Assembly (NCBI RefSeq): GCF_003952465.1
Contig: NZ_CP034448.1
Span: 2,953,001-3,017,000 of the forward strand
DNA length: 64,000 nt
Direction of reading: 5' to 3'
From: Mesorhizobium sp. M1B.F.Ca.ET.045.04.1.1
GTDB taxonomy: Bacteria > Pseudomonadota > Alphaproteobacteria > Rhizobiales > Rhizobiaceae
The position numbers were made by a program, and so were the translations under genes. The notes beneath the pieces were generated by a model. The model was not told the origin of the DNA, did no database searches, and saw only the letters and a program-made list of their open reading frames with translations. This document shows positions 57,943-64,000 of the stretch, one piece after another; position 1 is the first letter of the stretch; every line of letters starts with the position of its first letter.

Positions 57943-59924
57943 TGCTCGCCCCGACCTTTCTGGTCGCGGCTTTCTTCCTCGTTTTCGTCGAGGGCTGGTC
58001 GCGGTACCAGACCTGGACGCGCACCGTCACCTGCGCAATCGTTTTCGGGGTCGCTGTCCGATATCTGTGGTGGCGTCTCACCGATACCGTGCTGCCCTAT
58101 CCCAGTGATGGCCTCGATTTCTACTGGGTATGGTTTCTCTATGGCATCGAACTGCTCGCATTCTTCGACATAACGCTCTTCCTCATCATCATGAGCCGGT
58201 ATGTCGACCGCAGCGCCCAAGCGGATGCGCTCGCAGGCGATTTCTTCCGCCGGCCTCGGCAAGAGCTTCCGACGGTCGACGTCTTCATCCCGACCTACAA
58301 CGAACCGTTGGACGTGCTCGAGCGAACCATCATTGGTGCGCTCGGCCTCCACTATCCTGGGGAAAAGCTGAAAGTATACGTCCTAGATGACCAGCGCCGG
58401 GATTGGCTTCGGCGGTTCTGCGAAGAAAAGGGCGCAATCCACGTTACCCGACCGGATAATGCCCACGCCAAGGCCGGCAACATGAATAACGGCCTTACGG
58501 TGAGCGATGGCGAGTTCGTTGCAGTGTTCGACGCGGATTTCGTGGCACACCGGAATTTTCTTCGACGCACACTGCCTTTCTTTACCGATCCCAGCATCGG
58601 CATCGTGCAGACGCCGCAGCATTTCTTCAACAGGGATCCCGTCCAGATCAATCTCGGACTGGAGCGGTCCTGGCCTGACGAACAGCGCCTTTTTTTCGAC
58701 GAGATGGCGGCCAGCAGGGATGCCTGGGACATAAGCTTCTGTTGTGGTTCGTGCTCGATCACGCGTCGCGCGGCACTGGAGGCAATCGGTGGCTTTCCGA
58801 CGGAGTCGATCACCGAGGATCTGCTGACGACCCTGACGATGCTGAACAAGGGATACAAGACGCGTTACCTCAACGAGCGGCTTTCAATCGGGCTCGCCGC
58901 GGAAAACCTGAAGGGTTATTTCGTGCAGCGGCAACGCTGGTGCCAAGGCGGGATCCAGACCCTTTTCGTGCACAACGGACCCCTTCGCGGTCCGGGTCTC
59001 AGCCTGTTCCAGCGCATCATGTTCCTGCCCGTGAGCTGGCTCGTGCAGTATTTCGTGCGCGTGGCGATCCTCATCGTCCCTGCCATGTATTTCTGGACGG
59101 GGTATCCTCCGCTCTTTTTCACGGAAGCAGCCGATCTGGTCAGCCACCAGCTGCCTGTTCTCGTTGCCTATTTCCTGCTGATGCACTGGATCACGCCGAC
59201 GCGCTATCTGCCGGTGGTTTCGAGCGCTGTCGGCGCCTTCTCCACCTTCCGGATGCTGCCGACTGTGATATCGAGCCTGATCCGGCCATTTGGGCGGCCG
59301 TTTCGGGTGACGCCCAAGGGAAGCTCGAATGTCGACAACAAATTCGACGGCTACACCTTTGCCTGCCTGGCAATATTGATTGCGGCCACTGCGCTCGGCC
59401 TTGTGATCAACATCATGCCGGAATGGGCGCGCATTCCTCCGGGGGAATTCTCGCCAGTCGCAATCTATTGGGCACTGGTGAACCTTGTGGTGCTCACGAT
59501 TGCGGCGCTGATTTGTTTCGAGAAGACGAATCCCGCCTCCGAGAGCCTCCGTGCGGACGAGCCGGCGCGGTTCGGCGGCATCGCCGGGCGCGCCGTCAGC
59601 CTCACGCTCGACAAAGCCGTGGTCGAAATTCCCATCGGAACCGACGTCGAGACCGGCAAGGTCGTCGAAGTAACGCTGCATGGCGTCGAACCCTTCGAAG
59701 CGGAACTCAGGCGCGTCACCAGGCGCACACAGGGGAGGCGCCGGGATACCAGCCCGTTCAAATATGGCCATCTGCATTACGATCTGACCGGAGCGGCGCG
59801 CGACCAGATGATCATTAAGCTCTATACCGGCGACTACTCGCAGGATATCGAGGAGCTTCGACGGCGGACCGTGGCCGCCGGCCTGTTCTCACGGACGTTC
59901 GGGCCGGACTATCAACGCGCATAG
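57909..59924 (+). CDS. bgsA: Processive GT2 polysaccharide synthase, BgsA-like
   Basis: A protein of 671 residues from GTG 57909 (ATG 57924 possible). Membrane helices near 8-30, 40-58 and 72-96 precede the GT2 domain with D160/D161 (VLDDQRRDW), DAD at 208-210, TED at 302-304 and QRQRW at 340-344, the D-D-D-QxxRW set of processive beta-glycan synthases. More helices follow to about 550 and then a PilZ-like C-terminal domain of about 110 residues, expected to sense c-di-GMP. Cellulose synthase is the alternative, but the adaptor partner and length favour mixed-linkage glucan synthase. Confidence 0.82.
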   Translation: MADEAMVQYLVMLAPTFLVAAFFLVFVEGWSRYQTWTRTVTCAIVFGVAVRYLWWRLTDTVLPYPSDGLDFYWVWFLYGIELLAFFDITLFLIIMSRYVDRSAQADALAGDFFRRPRQELPTVDVFIPTYNEPLDVLERTIIGALGLHYPGEKLKVYVLDDQRRDWLRRFCEEKGAIHVTRPDNAHAKAGNMNNGLTVSDGEFVAVFDADFVAHRNFLRRTLPFFTDPSIGIVQTPQHFFNRDPVQINLGLERSWPDEQRLFFDEMAASRDAWDISFCCGSCSITRRAALEAIGGFPTESITEDLLTTLTMLNKGYKTRYLNERLSIGLAAENLKGYFVQRQRWCQGGIQTLFVHNGPLRGPGLSLFQRIMFLPVSWLVQYFVRVAILIVPAMYFWTGYPPLFFTEAADLVSHQLPVLVAYFLLMHWITPTRYLPVVSSAVGAFSTFRMLPTVISSLIRPFGRPFRVTPKGSSNVDNKFDGYTFACLAILIAATALGLVINIMPEWARIPPGEFSPVAIYWALVNLVVLTIAALICFEKTNPASESLRADEPARFGGIAGRAVSLTLDKAVVEIPIGTDVETGKVVEVTLHGVEPFEAELRRVTRRTQGRRRDTSPFKYGHLHYDLTGAARDQMIIKLYTGDYSQDIEELRRRTVAAGLFSRTFGPDYQRA

Positions 59925-60055
59925 CCAAAATCTCTCTGGCAATCGGGCACAGGGCCGCGGGCGAGGGAAAAGCTCACAATGGTTCTGAGCTTGGCACGAG
60001 CAGCCGAACCATAAGCCGCTAGAGATGGACAGTTAATTCCAGATTCTTTTCAGGC

Positions 60056-60394
60056 ATGCGGAACAAATTCAGCGCATCGAAGTTAGATAGCGCTGGTTAC
60101 GGGGATTCGGCGATGCTCCTTGCCTTGGACGATGCGATCTCGACGGCTGTTTTGGCCGGCAGAGGCGCAGACGCGGAAATCTTCGGAGTGATCGATCTGA
60201 CCAGCAAAATCGAAGCTCGGATAGGCGCCATCAGCTTAGGACGCGCCATCCAGTTCGTTGCCAACGCGTCAGTGCTTGGATACGACATGCGCGGTGCAAT
60301 GGTCTTGTATGGGGAACCAGGAACGCCAAGCTTGAGGATTTGGGACTGCGAACGTCTTTGGGCGCAATACGGTGGCGCACTCCTCCAATTATAG
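60056..60394 (+). CDS. Hypothetical protein
   Basis: A protein of 112 residues with AGG close to ATG 60056; ATG 60113 is a possible alternative. It has two helical stretches (LLALDDAISTAVLAGRGADA, SLGRAIQFVANASVLGYDM) and no signal or membrane segment. Gene-like composition but no recognised family. Confidence 0.5.
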   Translation: MRNKFSASKLDSAGYGDSAMLLALDDAISTAVLAGRGADAEIFGVIDLTSKIEARIGAISLGRAIQFVANASVLGYDMRGAMVLYGEPGTPSLRIWDCERLWAQYGGALLQL

Positions 60395-60462
60395 CGCGAG
60401 AGGCTAGCGACTGGCGATAGCTTTCCCAGTGCGTTTGCCGTGCAGCATAATATAGTTCTCCT

Positions 60463-60780
60463 AGAGAGCGCCGCTGGACTTCAACCGTATTTAAGAACAT
60501 CCTGCCGAGCCGGGGAATTGGGCTTGGATAGGTCTCGGCGCGGCAATCGATCTGAGCAATGGCGCAAGCGCCACCAGCGCCACTCGCTTGCTGGCGCGTC
60601 GCCGGGCAAGCGTGCCGAAGCGTCTGGTCTTCGTGACTGCTGTCGCCGGCGCGGCAGCCGCCCAAACCGCCACGCAGCATCGCGACAGATTGCCGGACCT
60701 CAATGCGTCGAACTTATTCGGACCGAAGTGCGAGCCGATCGCTGGCGTCGCGTCTGTGATTGACGACGACACAAGGCGAA
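60463..60780 (+). pseudogene. Frameshifted, truncated thermonuclease-like gene
   Basis: A nuclease start in pieces: APLDF, then after a one-base insertion a membrane-like segment VPKRLVFVTAVAGAAAAQ, then LPDLNASNLFGPKCEPIAG with VASVIDDDT, which resembles the first strand of staphylococcal-nuclease (SNase) domains (PIAGxASVIDGDT). The rest of the domain is missing. Sequence from 60463 to about 60660 is homologous to the last 140 bases of the window. Confidence 0.55.
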
Positions 60781-61176
60781 AGCCGAGGCGGCATAGCTGT
60801 GTGAGCTCGAGGCTTGAGGGCATGCTTGTTGAGGGCAGCGGCGAGATTTCCGCCAATTCAGTCCGACATCGACGATGCGTCGGCCCTCGCAGAGGGAATC
60901 GAAATCTGACTAGGGTGGCAGCTCCAAGCTCGGTCTAAAGCCGCCATGGACCAAGGCGTGTGCGGCGGCGCGAGGCGAGAGGAGTCATTGTCGAGTGCCC
61001 TAGCATCGTGGAGACCGAACTGAGATTTCAAGCGGGAGCGATGCCCGAATGAGGGAGTGGAGATGCGTAGCCATTCTGGCACGCAGTCGAGCAAATCTGG
61101 AACCAATTTGGAATAACAAGCGGCTGAATTGCGTTTACGCAAAGAGCACGGCGCAAATCCGTCAGGGGGACGCCCT
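60781..61176. other. Region without recognisable genes
   Basis: About 400 bases between the nuclease remnant and the dehydrogenase. No frame with a recognisable motif. The promoter of the dehydrogenase should lie here. Confidence 0.35.
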
Positions 61177-62508
61177 ATGCATGCCGCCTTTCCGCGAAAC
61201 ATAGTCATAGTCGTATTGGGAGCCCTCATAGTGAGTTGCGCTGGCGTTCGGGCCCAGAAAACACCGGCAATAATCGGCTATGGTCCCAACCCCACCCTAC
61301 CGAAACCGACACCTACGCTGATCCCGACCGTCAATATCGCCGAGGCGAAAGGCTGGCAGGAAGGAGTTATGCCGACCCCGGCGAAGGGACTGAGAGTGAG
61401 CGCCTTCGCAATTGGCCTCGACCATCCGCGTTGGCTGCATGTGCTTCCGAACGGCGACGTGCTGGTTGCCGAAACCAATGCTCCTGCCAAGCATGACGAC
61501 GGCTTCAGCCTCAGAAAGCTCTTCATGAACCAGGCCATGAAGCGAGCGGGCGCCGCGACCGAAAGTGCCAATCGCATTACGCTCCTTCGCGACACCAATG
61601 GCGACGGCATCGCAGATGAGCGCAGGATTTTCGCAGAAGGCCTCAATTCACCGTTCGGCATGACGCTATCCAACGGCAAGCTCTATGTCGCCAATACCGA
61701 CGCGCTCGTCGCTTTTCCCTATTCCAATGGCCAGACCCGAGTAGCTGCCCCGCCGGAGAAGATCGTCGGCCTGCCGGCCGGAGACATCAACCATCATTGG
61801 ACCAAGGACGTGATAGCAAGTCAGGACGGTCGCAAACTCTATGTCACCGTCGGCTCGAACAGCAACGCTGGAGAAAACGGCTTGGAAGCAGAGAAGAACC
61901 GCGCCGCCGTCCTTGAAGTAGATCGATCCACCCGTCGCACCCGGGTCTTCGCTTCGGGGCTGCGCAACCCGAACGGGCTCTCCTGGAATCCTGAAACCGG
62001 CGAGCTTTGGGTCGCAGTGAACGAGCGTGACGAGATCGGCGACGATCTCGTGCCGGATTACATAACATCGGTCAGGAACGGCTCATTTTACGGCTGGCCT
62101 TATAGCTACTATGGACAGAACGTCGACGAACGCGTCAAGCCGCAGCGTCCCGATCTCGTGGCGGCGGCGGTCAAGCCCGACTATGCGCTGGGCTCCCATA
62201 CCGCCTCGCTAGGATTGGCCTTCTCCACAGGCGCATCGCTCGGCCCGGCCTTCGGCAATGGCGCTTTCGTGGGCCAGCACGGCTCGTGGAACAGAAGCCT
62301 ACATAGCGGTTATAAGGTGATCTTCGTGCCGTTCCGCGGTGGGAAACCAAGCGGTCCGCCCAAGGATGTACTCATCGGCTTCCTCGGACGTGATGGCAAA
62401 GCGATGGGCCGCCCGGTCGGCGTTGCTGTCGATCGGACCGGCGCGCTACTCGTCGCCGACGATGTCGGTAACGTCATCTGGCGGGTTAGCCGAGCAAATG
62501 GGCATTAA
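61177..62508 (+). CDS. Sorbosone/glucose dehydrogenase-like periplasmic lipoprotein
   Basis: A protein of 443 residues from ATG 61177, preceded by GGGGGA. A lipobox (ALIVSCAG) follows a hydrophobic stretch, so it should be a lipoprotein. Repeated blades, [70 protein letters not shown], and [10 protein letters not shown] form the six-bladed propeller of PQQ-dependent soluble glucose/sorbosone dehydrogenases. Sugar oxidation in the periplasm is likely, but the exact substrate and cofactor use are unproven. Confidence 0.87.
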   Translation: MHAAFPRNIVIVVLGALIVSCAGVRAQKTPAIIGYGPNPTLPKPTPTLIPTVNIAEAKGWQEGVMPTPAKGLRVSAFAIGLDHPRWLHVLPNGDVLVAETNAPAKHDDGFSLRKLFMNQAMKRAGAATESANRITLLRDTNGDGIADERRIFAEGLNSPFGMTLSNGKLYVANTDALVAFPYSNGQTRVAAPPEKIVGLPAGDINHHWTKDVIASQDGRKLYVTVGSNSNAGENGLEAEKNRAAVLEVDRSTRRTRVFASGLRNPNGLSWNPETGELWVAVNERDEIGDDLVPDYITSVRNGSFYGWPYSYYGQNVDERVKPQRPDLVAAAVKPDYALGSHTASLGLAFSTGASLGPAFGNGAFVGQHGSWNRSLHSGYKVIFVPFRGGKPSGPPKDVLIGFLGRDGKAMGRPVGVAVDRTGALLVADDVGNVIWRVSRANGH

Positions 62509-62589
62509 GCGCAGATGTCTTTCTGTTCCCTTTTACCAGCTCCGTTCGAGCGCATCTTCCACTGATTGTCTGCAGGCTGCGCGCGTCTT

Positions 62590-62916
62590 AAGGGTCCGCG
62601 CGCTGCCGCCATGCGCGAGTGCATCTCGTGAAAATTGGGCGTGCCATCCGGATCCGGCGCCGCCATCATCTCGCCGTCGATGATGAAGGACTTTGACGGC
62701 AGCTTTTCGGCGGCATCGATCACCGGCCAGTAGCGCTTTGACCAGTCGATGCCGGTGCGGGTGAAGGCGCGCGCGCCGGCCCAGTCGAGGATCAGCTGGG
62801 TGCGGAAGCCGTCATATTTGATTTCGTGCAGCCAGTCGTCGCTACCCGGCGGCGTCTCGATCTGGACTGGCTCCAGCGGCCCTGATGAACTTCAGCCGCT
62901 CGCTGGCGTTGCGCAT
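62590..62916 (-). pseudogene. 5' fragment of an ATP-dependent DNA ligase gene (LigD-like)
   Basis: ATG 62916 opens MRNASERLKFIR; after one extra G the frame continues LEPVQIETPPGSDDWLHEIK, then YDGFRTQLILDWAGARAFTR and SFIIDGEMMAAPD. HEIKYDGFR is the adenylation motif of LigD-type ligases (KxDG). Similarity stops after FHEMHSRM. It is a different part and strand from the ligase fragment at 48.9 kb, so two ligase genes have decayed here. Confidence 0.72.
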
Positions 62917-63160
62917 GCACAAAACCCTACCGCGATTCAAGCCGTGGGCAGTCGCCCGGTTCCAGGTCTTTTAGCAAAGTCATATGTAGGAGTATGGCAT
63001 TCGCAGACGATATCCGCATGGCCAGATGGCCCGGCCTGTTGGGGGGTAGGGGACTTGGGCATACAGGCCGGGCTCTTACTCCGCGTGGCGGGGCAGACGC
63101 GCATTATGCGCCATCTTTGCAGCGACTGACATTAACATTTTCTAGACTTAGCTAATAAAA

Positions 63161-63193
63161 GCCCGTCGCAGCTATTGGGCGTAAGCGACGGGC
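63161..63193. terminator. Bidirectional terminator-like hairpin
   Basis: GCCCGTCGC and GCGACGGGC pair nine bases around a 15-base loop. On the plus strand CTTTAT follows; on the minus strand the run is CTTTTATT. It may end transcripts from either side. Confidence 0.7.
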
Positions 63194-63327
63194 CTTTATC
63201 TGCCACAAGACGGTACACCCCAATGGGATCGACCGCCTGTAGAAACAATTCACGGTCGCGTGATCAGTTCCAATTTTGGCCAGCACTGGCGGCGCGGAAC
63301 GACACGACTGCCGTGACGTTCCAGTCC

Positions 63328-63536
63328 ATGGCGCTCGTCGACGAAATCGAAATGGCCAGGCGGCATGTTCACGAAGGCGAGCGGCACCTGCGCCGCCAAC
63401 ATCAGCTGATTGCGGGACTGGACGAGAAGGGGCTTACCCAACCGATGACGCCATGAACTTCCTCCACCTGCTTGAAGATATGCAGGCGATGTACCGCGAG
63501 CACCTGTCGCGGCTGCTACGAAAAGCGGGCGATTAA
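63328..63536 (+). pseudogene. Small helical protein gene with one frameshift
   Basis: ATG 63328 opens MALVDEIEMARRHVHEGERH with LRRQHQLIAGLDEKG; around 63435 the coding passes to another frame, DDAMNFLHLLEDMQAMYREH and LSRLLRKAGD, ending at 63536. Together they make a coiled protein of about 68 residues like small hypothetical rhizobial proteins with an E-G-x-RH-x-x-RQ start. A one-base error would restore it. Confidence 0.55.
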
Positions 63537-63555
63537 TAGAATCCGCCAGCCATCT

Positions 63556-63765
63556 TCAGCGTCCTAGCGGTAACTTTGACACCGAAACCAGTTCGTCCTC
63601 GTCTCTAATCCCGGCCTGGTAGTTAGCTATGACCCGGGAGGCAAGCGCTTCACGTCGCTCCCGCGATTGATGTTCCTCTTTCAGCCTATCGAAGACGCGG
63701 CCAAGCAAGGCTACTTCGGACGAATCGAAGATGCCGGCTTCCTTAGCTTTCTGGTAGATCGGCAT
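63556..63765 (-). CDS. Small conserved-looking hypothetical protein
   Basis: Sixty-nine residues from ATG 63765, chosen because AGAGGAG lies just upstream; an open frame extends 22 codons further. MPIYQKAKEAGIFDSSEVAL, then LGRVFDRLKEEHQSRERREA and SRVIANYQAGIRDEDELVSV form a compact helical protein. No known domain named. Confidence 0.68.
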   Translation of the reverse strand: MPIYQKAKEAGIFDSSEVALLGRVFDRLKEEHQSRERREALASRVIANYQAGIRDEDELVSVSKLPLGR

Positions 63766-63851
63766 TCCACTCCTCTTCGCTGCAACGGCGCCATTTTCTG
63801 CGCCAAACTTTGCAACAGATTTGGACGCCAAGCCACACGATACTCAAAGGA

Positions 63852-64000
63852 GTACCAGCGGCGCCGCTGGACTTCGATTTATTTAAGCGCATCCTCCCGC
63901 GTTGGGGCGCCAGACGCTCACGAGCGTTGAGATGGGCGAGTGTGCCGCGCCGACTGATCTTGTTGGCCATCGCTACGGCCGGCGCGCTGGCCGCGCAAAC
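63852..64000 (+). CDS. Start of a thermonuclease-like gene, cut by window end
   Basis: The frame reads VPAAPLDFDLFKRILPRWGA, then SVPRRLILLAIATAGALAAQ, a basic segment and a membrane anchor homologous to the remnant at 60463-60660, where an SNase-like motif follows. AAAGGAG is at 63846-63852, but no standard start codon follows it at normal distance, so the start is unresolved. The rest lies beyond the window. Confidence 0.45.

Overview
The window looks like a chromosomal or megaplasmid segment of an alphaproteobacterium of the order Hyphomicrobiales, closest in flavour to Mesorhizobium and other rhizobia. The evidence is high GC with rhizobial codon use, a CIRCE-controlled groESL, an hsp20 gene behind a ROSE-type RNA thermometer, Usg and DUF982 family proteins, and a pair resembling the rhizobial mixed-linkage glucan genes bgsBA. 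No rRNA, tRNA or CRISPR array was seen.

Layout. (1) 1-3.7 kb: a phosphorelay made of a hybrid histidine kinase (5' end outside the window), a free Hpt protein and an unusual receiver-domain/EamA-type transporter fusion. (2) 3.7-8.6 kb: accessory DNA with toxin-antitoxin genes (an Xre/MbcA-type antitoxin with a decayed RES toxin, VapBC, a second PIN-type pair under a palindromic operator) and gene remnants. (3) 8.6-18.6 kb: a divergent catabolic cluster around a GntR regulator. Leftward it has an intradiol ring-cleavage dioxygenase, an HpaH-like hydratase, an HpcH/HpaI aldolase and a substrate-binding-like protein without a signal peptide. Rightward it has a TIM-barrel isomerase/dehydratase, a polar amino-acid type ABC importer, a shikimate/quinate dehydrogenase-like enzyme, an HpaF-like isomerase and type II dehydroquinase. 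This suggests import and degradation of a quinate/shikimate-type or aromatic acid. (4) 18.6-26 kb: a heat-shock island with groEL, groES, two hsp20 genes, usg and three DUF982 genes, one of them broken.

(5) 26.4-47.7 kb: a surface-protein region. A very long collagen-like protein (Gly-Ala-Thr/Gly-Ser-Thr triplets, N-terminal DUF4347-like domain with a His/Cys pair) is followed on the same strand by an ABC exporter, an HlyD adaptor and a Sel1-repeat protein. Restoring one base at a cytosine run near 34771 rejoins the collagen-like frame to a further C-terminal domain ending at 32756, for about 1762 residues. Across a regulatory gap lie three glycosyltransferase genes (one a GT/propeller/GT/methyltransferase multidomain enzyme), an F5/8C-FkbM methyltransferase fusion and an exported HExxH metallopeptidase. 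Together these could make, export and glycosylate a collagen-like surface glycoprotein. (6) 47.7-49.2 kb: remnants of a tyrosine recombinase and a DNA ligase.

(7) 49.4-60 kb: a GGDEF-EAL protein, then a tightly overlapping partner-switching operon (two Slr1658-like ATPase-fold regulators, a STAS-like/methyltransferase fusion, a membrane SpoIIE-type phosphatase, a STAS protein), then a BgsB-like adaptor and BgsA-like glucan synthase. This reads as stress and c-di-GMP control of an extracellular polysaccharide. (8) 60-64 kb: a sorbosone/glucose dehydrogenase-like lipoprotein among decayed thermonuclease-like and ligase genes.

Many genes differ from an intact frame by a single base, so either decay is widespread or the assembly carries small indel errors. 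Functions are inferred from motifs and context only; no database search was possible.
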